The notes: generated by a model from the letters alone, not told the origin. DNA of 64,000 nt from Allolobophora icterica (GCA_963556255.1 OY744605.1:86218528-86282527); one strand, 5' to 3'. Shown: positions 35,233 to 46,960, numbered from the stretch's first letter. Numbers and translations are program-made.

Positions 35233-36716
35233 AGCAAAGACTTTGACAATAGAGTAATGCACAAGAAGTCTGGAAAATGGTGGAGGTTTATTGGTACGTC
35301 CTATTTCTCAAGATTCTATGTTCCGCTCGCTACAGTTCCAGTGCATGAAAGATAACTCCATTTTTAACCATGTGGGTAGTTTAAAATTAGGAGAGTCTCT
35401 TTATCTATACGGAATACATCACATCGAACGTTATATTTACTTTTATTATTTTCAATCAAGATCTTAGCATGACTCCATTGCGCAGCTCTGAGAATAAATC
35501 TTCAAGACTTCGTTTTCTTAGCTTAGAAAACCGTTGTTAGTTTTTCACTCTGGTCTGACCACCGACATGGCACCGTGTTTATTTATTTATAGCTCAGTGA
35601 GATCTGTGCAAAAAGTTTCCGATAGAAAATAAAAACAATAATTGGTGCCACAAAATATCGTTACCTCCTGGAATCCGTCTCTAAGAAAATCGACTCCGCT
35701 AGTGGCTGGCACACAGGTGGTGCCAGTCCGAAGCCTAGAAGAGGAGGGCAACGATTGCTATGCTATGACTCAGTGTCGTTAACAGAAACTTTGCCAAAAG
35801 TCGACGTCAACACGTTGAAACCAGAGGATGTCAGTAGACCGCGGATATTGCGAGATCAAAGTTAGACACCTTTAAAACGTTTCCTTACAATGCTATAATT
35901 AGGTTTAGCTATGATCGCAAATACCTTCCTTAAGTATTGTTTTGATTCACAGGTGTTATTTCGATAAAAGAACTCATCCATTGCTAGTACTCTGGAAGTG
36001 TTAGTCCCAAGCCTGGAGGAAAGATGAGGGCGACTCTAATCATGTTTGTTATCACATAGCGTCGTTAAACAGCAACTAAAGGAAAATTTGGTGCGACGTT
36101 CGAATTGGGCTCAAAAGAATCAGATATCAAGCAACTATTTCGTTTAATATATTAGAAAGACGAAGACTAAGAGGTATTCGTTCTCTGGTCACTCGTCCAG
36201 TTCGTCCAACTCATCTTGCTCTTCAAGCAATAAAACTATCGTCGAAGAAAAACCAAAGACTGGGGAAGAGATCACCTCCTGGACTGGCGATGATAGCAGT
36301 GTAGACGGATGCTTCCGATGACATGAATCACTTTGTTTACAGTTCAACAGAAAATCCTCAACAAGAAAACTTAACGCAAACTATAGCATTACCTACATGT
36401 ATCTACATGTATACATATAAAAATCTCATTCCGTCGACAATAAGCAGCTTCGAGCGCAGATGGAGATGACAAAGAAGGGGTAATGATTAAACGTAATTTG
36501 TAGGAAATATATCGTCCGGTCAAAGCGTTTTAAAGGTGTCGAAAGTGGGACTGCCATTATCAACGATCAAGCGAATTCTTGTGTCTTTCTTAGCCGTTCA
36601 CATCATCCTAAGGACCTAACCACATAAGTTATAAGGTCCTGTTTTGAACCACAAGCATTAGTAATGGCTCGAGTCAAGAACATTTCAACTCTTCGGACTT
36701 TCAACAGTTTGATATA
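35233..36716. repeat. Mosaic of dispersed modules, no genes seen
   Basis: Copies of the GGCACCACC...GTTAAAC module lie at 35700-35790 and 36000-36070. A hairpin module at 35800-35835 is followed by TTAGACACCTTTAAAA at 35862-35877; another copy of that signal is at 36528-36543 with an AATATATC box upstream. Confidence 0.55.
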
Positions 36717-37291
36717 CACCGTGTCTCAAAATAAACTGTGCAAAATTGTTTCTGTCAGAACTTCGTAAAATTTCCTCGAATTTTAATAATTTTTGGTAGG
36801 TAGATGCCAAAATAGCTGAAATTTTATGCTATACATAAATTTTCCACCTCACCTGACTCATGTCACCGCACAACCTTGTAAAACACAGATGTACGGACGT
36901 AAAAACGATCGAAAACACCATTTTTGAACAACGATAGCGCAGCTTAAAATAAACAGTTACGTCATTAATACGTAAATAATGATTGACAGCTATTCTGAGG
37001 GTAGACTAGTTAAAATTAGAAATGTAATAAATAACATCTGACACCCTCTAACGAATTGATGAACAAAATCTGAGCACTCTAGTTGTTAAAATGTAAGCGT
37101 TATATAAGAAATTGGTACATCTGTGTTTAACAAGGTAGTGCGGTGACATGAGTCAGGTGAGGTGGACAATTTATCTATTACATAAAATTTCAGCTATTTT
37201 GCCATCTACCTACCAAAAATTATTAAAATTGGTGGAAATTTGACGAAGTTCTGACAGAAACAATTTGCACAGTTTATTTTGAGACACGGTG
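36717..37291. mobile_element. Tc1/mariner-type MITE with about 175-bp terminal inverted repeats
   Basis: The left end CACCGTGTCTCAAAATAAAC and the right end are exact reverse complements. Similarity of the arms continues inward to about 36900 and 37120. TA dinucleotides flank both ends (36715-36716, 37292-37293), the signature of Tc1/mariner insertion. The centre has no transposase. Confidence 0.9.
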
Positions 37292-37559
37292 TAGATTTAA
37301 ATGTTTTGAGAAGTCTACAGTATGCAATCCATAGTTAATATGGAAATAATGAAACCATTTGTTGTATTATTAAAATTAACAATAAAATAGTTCGTAAGAC
37401 AAATGCATGGACATTTGTCTCACTAGACACCGTTAATACGCATTCAAAAGAACTATATAATCGTAAACCAGAGAACATTATTCCTTCATAAACCAAATTC
37501 CAATAAACAACAACGGCAATTAGCTGACACGAAATGATCAAAGCAATAATAAATTTCAC

Positions 37560-39525
37560 TCCAAAATTCGTTTTTCACCTGAGTGGTGAGAACTGTTCAA
37601 AATAATTGCACACCTCTTTTTATTCGCCCTATAAAAGAAAGCAGCAGAGCGGTGCTGTATTACGAAATGTGCTGTAATATGCCAAAACAATTTCTTTAGA
37701 CGTCATCGGCTTTTGTTGCCATAAGATGTCGTTAAACTCTGGATCCATCTCTGCAATACATCTAATGGAAATCATTGTCATTTCTCGCCCGTACATTAAG
37801 CTCTGTCTTTTACTGAATACCTGCAGCCTTTCCGATCTCTTCTGAAGCGACAACTTTGAAACGAGGCGCACAATAAAAACATCTAGACCTTCGTAATTTA
37901 GAATTAATCATTACCTAATTCGAATATCTTTCTAGCCTGACGGTGATTATTTATACTCAGGATATTTGTTCAACTGGTTTTGTTTAGGTATGTTGTTTGG
38001 ATTGAGGCATATCATCAGAAGCATTTCTTTCGTCAGCATCCCCATCTGGCATTGTTTAATCTAGTCCCCCTCTTCTGGGAGGGGAAACCAGGTTTCTGGG
38101 GGACCAACCAATTTTATGTCATTTCGTCTTTTCGACTTTCATCCAGACTTTGTTCACTTTCATCTTCAAAAAAAGTTGATGACCTTTTTTTAGTCATTCG
38201 TCCGAGTTTTGGCACTTTTCCTATAAGAATTACTCTCAAAAAGCTCTCTCTCCAGACTTTTTGCACTTTCAGCCAAACTTTTTTCACCTTTCATCTCTTG
38301 AAAAAAGTTGATGACCTTTTATTTTAGTCATTCGTTCAATTTTCCTATATGAATTACTCTCAAAAACCTCTGGGGGGGGGGTTAAAGCATGTATCCTGGG
38401 GGGAATTTCCCTCCCCAAGAGTTCTCTGCATTATAATATTGATGGCCTCTGGGGGAAACACAAATCCTGGGGGACATCCCCCCCCCAAAGACGTCTAGAT
38501 TTAACACTGCCCATCTGGTCTCGCGGACAGCTGCTGCAGTCTTCAAATCGAGATCATCGGATTTCTAGTGACTTGTAAATCTTGTCACTTCTTCATCGGC
38601 TTTGTCTGAGGAGCCATAGATGAAATGACTTACATCACCAGAATCATCTGTTCCTTCATCTCCAGACTCATCTGCAGTCACAGACGACGTGTTTAGTCTC
38701 ATCACCATAGTACTATCCGCCGATTTTCATTGTCACTGTTACAGTTAAACGGTTTTAAATGTGATTAATTGGAGCTTTTGAATTTGGTTTAGTTGTCTCA
38801 AAGTGTCAGACAACATCTTGATGGTCACTCGCGTAAATATTTCCTTACCAATTCTAGAAATAAATGCAGTCAAAGAGTGATCAGTTTGAAGCAAGGAGAT
38901 TGATTTCAGTGACGAGGGTTTGGAAATGCGAAAAAGGAGCACCGCTTTGAGAATTTCTTATATTTCATGCGTAGTTTTTCGTTGATGTCATAAGATGTCG
39001 TTAAACTCTTGGATCCCAATCGTCATTTGTTTGGAACCTGTGAAAATGAATGCCATAGGAATCGATACAAAGAGCCTTAATTAAAACGTTGAAACTGGAT
39101 TTTAATGAATACAAGGTAAGGTCGACGTGCACGGCCATGAAACCCCGCCACTGCCTTGTATTTTATTGGTGCCAGTCAGCAGCCTGGAAAAGAAGAGGAG
39201 GGTGACGCTAATCATGTTTGCAGTAACAAAGACGTTTTTAACGTGAACAATTATACGACAAAACCAGACAAACGTCGAAGGCCATGGCGACAAAAGATGT
39301 CGCTTGAACGTGGATAATACGAAAACCTAATTAGACACCTTTGAAACATTTATCACATAAGCTATATATAAGTATAAATATATACATTAGTTTGTATTTG
39401 AATCGCTCAGCATCTAGTTATACGTAGTAAGAATGGATGTAAGAATTTGAGGGGAAAGAAAATGTCAGAATGAACTTAACATAACTGTTATCGGAATTGA
39501 ACTGTATAGCTCGCCAGATAATCAC
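37560..39525. repeat. Segmental duplicate, copy 1
   Basis: Aligns in order with 43500-45490 (copy 2) and 54900-56060 (copy 3). Shared words include ttgttgccataagatgtcg, catcaccagaatcatctg, gtaaatatttccttacca, gattgatttcagt, gtcataagatgtcgttaaac and attggattttaatgaata. Copy 1 carries an extra hAT MITE at 38050-38509. Confidence 0.75.
38050..38509. mobile_element. hAT-type MITE, 460 bp
   Basis: Starts CATTGTTTAATCTAG; the right end read inward is CAGTGTTAAATCTAG. The flanking duplication is cccatctgg (38041-38049 and 38510-38518; 8 or 9 bp, as a C can be assigned to either side). The interior has two copies of an aagttgatgacc ... tagtcattcgt segment that also occurs inverted in the MITE at 898-1241, so the two families share a core. 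Confidence 0.8.
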
Positions 39526-40092
39526 CGAAAGGGGAAACATTGAAAGCAAATATATCAAATCATTAGCCCCTGGAAAGGTTTCGATTTTTACAAGGCCTAC
39601 GTGAGTATTAGTTATCTCTATGAAATTGAAGCGATCGATTACAACCATTATATTTTGGTTAATACTAGGTACTAATAATTACGCTGTGCTATAATTATCA
39701 TTTTGTTCAACACCTTTACATGACTTTCTCGAGAGGCTATGAAGTTGAAAATTTCGTTTAATCGGTGGCCAACTCAAGTGTTCCATTTAGTCTAAGCCAT
39801 CAATGTCAACGGCCAAAACAGCCACATACTATCCTATCATATCTAGAAGTTTATTAAGTTCCTCTCGCAGAATAACTATTCAGAGGCGCTCTCAGCGCAG
39901 AAGCCCAGGGGAATCAAAAGTGTCTTTAGGGTACGCAAGACCGATGAGGAAAAGTCAGTCAATAGTTTGGCCATGAGCAGGGTACACGCGGGTGTACAGC
40001 GTGTACTCACCTCTATAGACCGTAAACTCACCTCACAAATATTTTATTTACTAGCTGGATTACCCGGCGTTGCCCGGAGTTATAAGTTTCAC

Positions 40093-40204
40093 ACCACCAC
40101 CACCACCACCACCACCACCACCACCACCACCACCACCACCACCACCACCACCACCACCATCCACCACCACCACCACCACCACCTCCACCACCACCACCAC
40201 CACC

Positions 40205-40266
<62 letters not shown>
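40093..40266. repeat. (CAC)n followed by (AAC)n microsatellite
   Basis: About 40 CAC units with a few interruptions (40093-40217) change abruptly to about 16 AAC units. The long open frames on both strands here only translate the repeat. Confidence 0.95.
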
Positions 40267-40992
40267 CGACTGCTTGGCAATCTTGGCAGTCGCCCTCTGG
40301 CGGCGACTGCTTGGCAGTCTTGGAGGCCCTTGTGGCGTCTGGCGACCTGTGGCTGAGACTGCTTCGAAAGTCTTGTAGACGCCTTCTGGCATCTAGCGAC
40401 CTCTGCCGTGGAGTGACTGCTTCGCAGTCGCCCTCTGGCGGCGACTGCTTCGCAGTCTTGGATGCCCTTGTGGCGTCTGGCGACGTCTGGCGGAGACTGC
40501 TTCGCAGTCTTGTAGACGCCTTCTGGCGTCTAGCGACCTCTGCCGTGGGGTGACTGCTTCGCAGTCGCCCTCTGGCGGCGATTGCTTCACAGTCTTGGAG
40601 GCCCTTGTGGCGTCTGGCGACCTCTGGCGGAGACTGCTTCGCAGTCTTGTAAACGCCTTCTGGCGTCTAGCGACCTCTGCCGTGGAGTGACTGCTTCTCA
40701 GTCGCCCTCTGGCGGCGACTGCTTCGCAGTCTTGGAGGCCCTTGTGGCGTGTGGCGACCTGTGGGGTAGACTGCTTCGCAGTCTTGTAGACGCCTTCTGG
40801 CGTACAGCGGAGACTGCTTCGCAGTCTTGTATACGCCTTCTGGCGTCTAGCGACCTCTGCCGTGAAGTGACTGCTTCGCAGTCGCCCTCTGGCGGCGACT
40901 GCTTCGCAGTCTTGGAGGCCCTCGTGGCGTCTGGCGACCTGTGGGGGAGACTACTTCGCAGTCTCCCGTGGACTGACTGCTTCGCAGTCGAA
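40267..40992. repeat. Array of short perfect hairpins, higher-order unit about 135 bp
   Basis: The 15-mer GACTGCTTCGCAGTC (6-bp stem, TTC loop) occurs 11 times exactly and about 6 times with one or two changes. Between its copies lie two other hairpins: CGCCCTCTGGCG (4-bp stem, CTCT loop) and GACGCCTTCTGGCGTC (6-bp stem, TTCT loop). The order hairpin, GCC-CTCT-GGC, hairpin, linker, hairpin, GACGCC-TTCT-GGCGTC, linker repeats about five times. GC content is far above that of the surroundings. It lies between the microsatellite and a short unique stretch. Open frames are repeat translations. Confidence 0.85.
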
Positions 40993-41204
40993 GAGGGTGA
41001 ACCGGGCGTTGGCGTGTTAAAGAAAACGCGAGAAATCTAGCCCTCACTGCCGGTCTGTAGTCGGCCTCGCCCTTAGTAGAGCAGACTGGTTGTTTGATAT
41101 ACTGTAAATAATTTAGATCTTTGTCTTTGAACATACATTTGTTAAAATTTTGCTGTAAAACGATGAATATACTTCGAATCGATCGTCATTATATTTTGTG
41201 CGAA

Positions 41205-41335
41205 AGTAAACAACTTACGCGCATTATTAGTGACGTTGGGGAATACCGGCGCCATAAATAGAACCGCGGTGTCGTTAAGCGGATTATAAATGACGTTGGG
41301 GAATACCGGCGCCATAAATAGAACCGCTTGGCAGT
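41205..41335. repeat. Tandem duplication of about 58 bp
   Basis: Two nearly identical copies of atgacgttggggaatacc followed by ggcgccataaatagaaccgc, separated by ggtgtcgttaagcggatta. They are part of the nested element that ends near 41590 in a CAGA-rich tract (41518-41560). Confidence 0.8.
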
Positions 41336-42017
41336 GGAATAGGCGAGCTTGCGCGTTATGGACGGGCGGGTGGGTAGCGTTTGGGGGCATTTTCACCATG
41401 GTAGGGTTGAAAACGGAGGACGCGAACCCCTCCACTGGGTGTCCGAAGCCGAGGCCGACACATTAGTGAAGGTTTCGAGTGAAAAGGTGCAAAATTGTAG
41501 AAGTTAAGCCCGGTCAAACAGACAGACAGACAGACACACAGACACACACACAGACACACAGAAATCTGGATTTATTTATATAGATTTATATTAAAATGCT
41601 GTAGGGAATATTCACAAAATACTGTAGCGTATACTCACCTTTAATTTTTTCGGAAAACTAACCGCTAGCGTGCGCTCACCTCTAATTTTACCCCTACAGC
41701 CCTGGCCATGAGCAGGGGAGAAGGTCGTTCCAGATCGTGGGACACACAACAGCAAACGCTTGGTGCTGGGCCAAGGCGGTTTTGGTCCTTGGAACAAAAA
41801 GATCAAGACTATTCGCAAAGCGCAACGAGCGAAAAGAAGATGCAGATAATGGCTTTCGCAGATAGTTCGAGAGATATTTCGGGGCAGGAAACTCAGAGGA
41901 GGATCTTATAACGGAAGCGCTTGGCAATAGGGAGCCAGTGCAGGACATGAAACATGTAGGTAGAAATATGGGCAAAGCGGGAAGTAGAGCGATAGGCCTA
42001 ATAGAAGCATTTAGACC

Positions 42018-42837
42018 GGTGACCGGACAATTCGGAGCCGGACAATTCGGCGCGGACAATTCGGCGCGGACAATTCGGCGCGGACAATTCGGCGCGGGAC
42101 AATTCGTCGCGGAAAATTGGAAAGTCTCTCTAGCAGGACAATTCGGCGCGGACAATTCGTCGCGGGACAATTCGTCGCGGGACAATTCGTCGCGGGACAA
42201 TTGGAAAGTCTCTCTAGCAGGACAATTCGTCGCGGGACAATTCGTCGCGGGACAATTCGTCGCGGGACAATTCGTCGCGGGAAATTTATATAATATAAAA
42301 TATTATCGCGGAAAATTTAATTTCAAAATTGAAGTAGGAGTAATTGTAACACATGATCTAATTAATCAAATTAATCAGTGCAGCTTGATTAGCTGTCGTC
42401 GATTTATTGGGGGTATAGCGCACATTTGAAGTTGGAGTAATTGGATTTTGGATTTCATGTAAGAGTGTCTATATTCATACAATTTCGGATAGGATTAACT
42501 GATTTTTGTATTAACATTTAGTTGTATTAGAAAATAACTTTTGGATTTCATATTATAGTGTCCATTAAAACTCGATATTAAATATTAAGATAACCTTGAC
42601 AATCTAATATTATAGTTCACTTTTAATATTGCTGTTTATTTCCATGGTGGCTTAATGAAGCAGTTACCATTTTATATTTTGATTAACCGCGACGAATTGT
42701 CCTGCGCCGAAATGTCCGCGCCGAAATGTCCGCGACGAATTGTCCGCGCCGAATTGTCCGCGCCGAATTGTCCTGCGACGAATTGTCCGCGCCGAATTGT
42801 CCGCGCCGAATTGTCCTGCGACGAATTGCCCTAGAAC
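42018..42837. mobile_element. Foldback element with tandem-repeat inverted arms, 820 bp
   Basis: The left arm (42018-42285) consists of direct repeats of a 13-14 bp unit GGACAATTCGGCGC / GGACAATTCGTCGC, with a longer sub-repeat containing ttggaaagtctctctagcag. The right arm (42690-42837) holds the same unit in inverted orientation. The AT-rich centre (about 400 bp) is non-coding. A perfect 10-bp target-site duplication, catttagacc, lies at 42008-42017 and 42838-42847. The outer ends are GGTGACC.. and, inward from the right, GGTTCTA... Foldback elements and some Mutator-like elements have 9-10 bp duplications; the class is not certain. Confidence 0.85.
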
Positions 42838-43499
42838 CATTTAGACCAGGTTGAAAGGGGGAGAGATGCTGCTTAGGGAGACCCGTGAGGAGTGAATTGC
42901 AGTAGTCCAAGTGTGAGCAGACAAATGCGTGATCTGTGGTGGTAAAGACAGAAGGTGAGACCGAGCGTCTGATGGCCCTGAGACGCCTCAGTTGAAAGAA
43001 ACAGGAGTGACTCAGGTTGGAGATAAGATCTGTTAACGTGTGGGGGGAGTCAAGTATCAAGTCAGGTATTGCTAAGCAAAGAATAAGATCACGGATCGAG
43101 TAATCGTCCTTTACAAGACTCCTTCCTTCCGATGATATAAACTTAGAATCACCCAACATGTTTTGTAGGAAACAAGTAATAAATTCAACGTCATTGTACT
43201 AATAAACCATTGTATTTCGGTTAATTATGGATGCTTTTAAATGTGCAGCAATATATGCTCTTGGGAGGAGAACAATTGTCTCTTCTCAGCAGTTCTGAAA
43301 AACCCATGCCATGTTTCACACAAGCTGCTACCACCTAGAATGCTGTATTTTTTTCCGACTCTGTAATCGTTTTGACGTTTTGTGCACCGGAGTGCGGATC
43401 TTCAGCAACTGGTAGAATAAAGAACATACTTACTTACTTAATTTGTTACACACCTTTATAACACGTTATCTACAGGCTATGAATTTGGAAGTATTTTTA

Positions 43500-45490
43500 T
43501 TTAACCCTTTGGAGGTGAGGTGGGGTATGACACAGGCATTAGCTATTCTAAGTTACGTCCCACCACTTCCTCGGCTTTGTTTGAGGAGCCATTGATGAAA
43601 TGACTTACATCACCAGAATCATCTGTTCCTTTATCTCCAGACTCATCTGCAGTCTCATCACCATAGTACTAGGCGCCGATTTTCACTTTTACTGTTACAG
43701 TGAATTGGTTTCAAATGTGTCTAATTTGATCCTTTAAATTTGGTTTAGTTGTCCCAAAGTTTTAGACGACATCTTAAGGATCACTCGGGTAAATATTTCC
43801 TTACCAATTCTTGTGAATAAATGCAAGCAAAGAGTGATCCGTTTAATGCAAACATATTGATTTCGGTTACGATGGTTTGGAAATGCGATAAACGATAAAG
43901 GAACATCGTTCTGAGAATTTGTTACATTTCCTTTATAGTTTTTCGTTGATGTCATATGATGCAGTGGCGTACCGAATGGGGGGGGGCAGAGGGGGCGAGT
44001 CGCCCCGGGCGGCACTTTGCAATGGCAGCAAAATAGGGTTGAAGAAAAATAAAAGAGTGAATGTTGGATAAAAACTGAAAAAGTAGGATAGAAAAAAGAA
44101 AGAAAAAGAAGGCAAGAAAGAAACGCCGTCACTTTGGTCAAGCCGGCTTGGCTTCCATTGATCGTTAGGGCGGCATCAGAGGTCTACGTTAAACCAAAAT
44201 AGAATTGCAGCAAGAGAGGCGGAATCGCATTTATCTAGTAAACTGTAGTGTAAACGGAATAACACACTGCATAGGGGCCTACAGCATAGTCCACTTTAAA
44301 GCATATTCTTGTTATGCCGCCTTTCACAATCATGTATAATATATACACACATATACACCTATGTGCAGGCATAGACATCTAAACAAATCAATGACTTAAA
44401 ATAAAACTTAATCACAAAACCATCAATATCACCACCACAGCCTTTCACCGCTTAGTTTAGTACTCTTTTAAAATTAATTTTAAAATTGGTCTGGTTTTGA
44501 CAGAAAGTGACTGCATGATTTTGTCATTTTGTCAAATGACCATTTAACTTTTCAACAGAGTTAAGTAATAGTATTCAGTTATTTTCTAATCGTAATCTCG
44601 AAACTTCTAAGGCGCCACTCGAAGGCCAAGCGCAGAGCAACAGCTGATTCTTGGTTACTAGCTATTGGAAATGCTGTCCATTGAAAGAGAGACGGCTGAA
44701 ACTATTAATTTTGATGATGTCATCAATGAATTTGCAGCTGTAAAGGCTCGCAAGATAAAGTTAATAGCATATTGACAATAATGGTAATTATGACATAATA
44801 TGACATGTATATACTGAACTGTACTGTCCAAATCACAGTGAGTCAGCGGCTGTCGCTATATCTTAGAGTTAGAGAAAAATAGGATATCGACAATTAAGTG
44901 GCCAACAAGAGCAGCCTTTTGGGCCCTCGCCCCGGGCGGCATTTCAGCTCCGTACGCCACTGATATGATGTCAATAAACTCTTGGACCCCAATCGTCATT
45001 ATCGTTATTTGCTGTTTTGATTCTGTTAGTGCTTCATGAATCGATACAAAAATCCTTAATTAAAACAATGAACATTGGATTTTAATGAATAGAAGGTAAG
45101 GTCGACGTCAACGGCCACGCAATCCCAATAGCCTCACAGTTGGATGCTGTCAGTCAGCAGCCTCGATACAAGAGGAGGATGACGCTGGTCATGTTTGCAA
45201 AAATACAGATCTTTAAACGAAAACAAATATACAACAAACCTGAGAAATGACTGACGTCAAAGGCCGTGGCGCCAAAAGATGTCATTAGAATTGGATTATA
45301 CGAAACAGTATATATTTAGACACCTGTAAAACGTTCATAATAGAGGCTATATATGCTTTTATATGAATTTAAATTATCCAGTGATTGGTTATGCTTGGAA
45401 AGAATGGATGTAAGCATTTGAGGGGAATGAAAATGTCAGAATAATACAACTCATCGGAATTAAAGTGTATAGATCGCCAGATAAACATGG
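43500..45490. repeat. Segmental duplicate, copy 2, split by a hAT element
   Basis: Same order of words as copy 1 (37560-39525) and copy 3 (54900-56060). The hAT element 43962-44962 interrupts it between gttgatgtc and aataaactcttgg, which are adjacent in copies 1 and 3. Confidence 0.75.
43962..44962. mobile_element. hAT-type non-autonomous element, 1001 bp
   Basis: The ends are CAGTGGCGTA and TACGCCACTG, a perfect 10-bp inverted repeat. The 8-bp target-site duplication atatgatg lies at 43954-43961 and 44963-44970. Inside each end is a GC-rich block with gccccgggcggca in direct orientation. No transposase frame is seen in the AT-rich interior. Confidence 0.9.
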
Positions 45491-46616
45491 AAATGGGGAA
45501 ACATTGACTATGCGCATATGTATGTGTGTACCTTTGAACAGCAGCAGTCAGTATTTTAGCGACATCTCGTGACTGTCAGGTTCGTTGACCTTACCTCATT
45601 TTCACACTTTAACAACGAGCGTGCACTAAAATGTGTGGAAACTAATCCTTTTCATCGTTTAATCGTTCTTTATATTTTAATCTTTGTGCACCGGAGCATA
45701 TAACTGCATCATGACAACAATTGTCTCACAAAAGATTACCGTTGCAGGTTTGTGACTAAACTTTATTACTAAACTTTAATATTTATACAATACGAATGAA
45801 ACTAAATAAAGGTGTTGAAATGCAGCCATGCAAATCGCTTGTATAAACGTTTATTTTACGACGCCGTCATATCGAATATGATTGGCGTCATAACAAGGAA
45901 CGGTTTACATGTAAAGTGTTCTAAGCTATGGGGTCAAAGGCAGGTAAGCTGGTGACCGGCTACCCAACCAGGTTGTACGCATGTTAACAAATATATATAG
46001 CGTATCGTCATGCCGTTTTTTGCATTGAACGACATCTTGCGGCCGGCCTAACCCTAGACATCAACCTTGCCTTACAAAATTAATAGTTTATTTCGATTTA
46101 ATGAACATCATTAAATGTTCACTTAGGTAAAGTATTGATATAGTTTTCCCTGTAGCATAAGCAAAGTCACAGTGAGAGTGTGGTGAGCATTCTGATTAGC
46201 AGTAGTTTCCGGTACCGGTATTTAACGACATCTTATGGCTGCCAGTGCCGTTGGAATTGCGGAGAATGAGGAGGAAGTGAAGGGGATAAAAATGAGGTGG
46301 AGGAGAAGCTAGAGGAGGAGGCACATGATTGGAAGGAGGAGGATATGGAGGAAGAGAAGGATGGTTAGAGGAAAGTGGAGGAGAGCAGGAGGAGACGTGG
46401 GATGGGGGATAATTGAGAGCCATAGGAATATAAATCAATGAAAGTCATTTCAATGTTCATATGGGTGAAACTCTGGATCCACATTGGAGAAGTTGGAGGA
46501 TTCGAAAGCAACGAGGAACAGCAGAGGCATCGCAGATAGCAACCTCCGAAATTGGAAGACACCACAGCACACGTAACGCCTCCATCCAACAGTCTCTCAT
46601 TGGAGGAAGATGACAC
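45491..46616. repeat. Mosaic of dispersed modules, no genes seen
   Basis: Hairpin modules lie at 45558-45592 and 46223-46255 (minus). A TATA-like TTTATACAATA box precedes aaataaaggtgttgaaat at 45801-45818. A purine-rich (GGA)n-like stretch occupies 46257-46390. Confidence 0.5.
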
Positions 46617-46880
46617 ATGTCCGGCTATCCCAGGAGAACACCACGTGTACGTTCAACAGGAATTTGTCTTTTGCCGATCGGTGGATTAAAGAACCACCAA
46701 CGACTAACGGTCAAGGTCACTCCAACACCCGAAAATAAGGAGATGATACTGGAGTTACTTAGCGATTCAGTCAGGTTCAGTTGCTTAAAAATATCTTCTG
46801 GCTGCTCAAGTCTAATCTCTATTGCCGTGGCTGGGATTGGAGCGCTTCTGGGTAGGTTTCTTGAAGGTGCGCTATATTAA
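46617..46880 (+). CDS. Uncharacterised exon-like open frame
   Basis: An 87-residue frame whose second half reads LTVKVTPTPENKEMILELLS followed by CSSLISIAVAGIGALLGRFL and EGALY. The alternation of a charged helix and an IxIAVxGIxALLxxFLEG strand-helix pattern vaguely recalls a domain common next to death-fold and NACHT modules in invertebrate immune proteins. I cannot name it. No convincing splice sites were fixed, and coding status is uncertain. Confidence 0.25.
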   Translation: MSGYPRRTPRVRSTGICLLPIGGLKNHQRLTVKVTPTPENKEMILELLSDSVRFSCLKISSGCSSLISIAVAGIGALLGRFLEGALY

Positions 46881-46960
46881 ATTTTATAATGAATGAATAA
46901 GTGAATGAGTTAGAGACGTTAACGTTGACCATACCACACTGTACAGTTTTTAGCATCCCG

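Larger units (their letters stand above)
39983..41702. mobile_element. Composite insertion with 15-bp target-site duplication
   Basis: The word tggccatgagcaggg flanks it at 39968-39982 and 41703-41717 and is single in uninterrupted CR1 copies. Both ends of the insert are built from imperfect repeats of a donor-like word (GAGGTGAGTACACGCTG on the minus strand). Nested inside from about 40044 to 41590 is a further element containing simple repeats, the hairpin array and a cagacagacagacag-rich end. A 15-bp duplication favours retrotransposition. The family is not recognised. Confidence 0.6.
39855..43160 (-). mobile_element. CR1-like LINE 3' half, split by two later insertions
   Basis: Minus-strand coding runs in three blocks. 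43160-42838 gives HTLTDLISNLSHSCFFQLRR, AIRRSVSPSVF and SHLDYCNSLLTGLPKQHL. 42007-41703 gives, in shifting frames, FHVLHWLPIAKRF, KYLSNYLRKPLSA, NSLDLFVPRTKTALAQHQAF and TIWNDL. 39982-39870 gives KLLTDFSSSVLRTLK and FCAESASE with stop. The blocks are separated by the foldback element 42018-42837 and the insertion 39983-41702, both with target-site duplications, so the original LINE piece was about 770 bp. Several frameshifts show it is dead. Confidence 0.8.

Noticed and set aside
40060..40392. Long open frames of poly-His, poly-Thr, poly-Gly and poly-Val on both strands
   Set aside because: They are translations of the (CAC)n and (AAC)n microsatellite; all frames of both strands stay open for the same reason.
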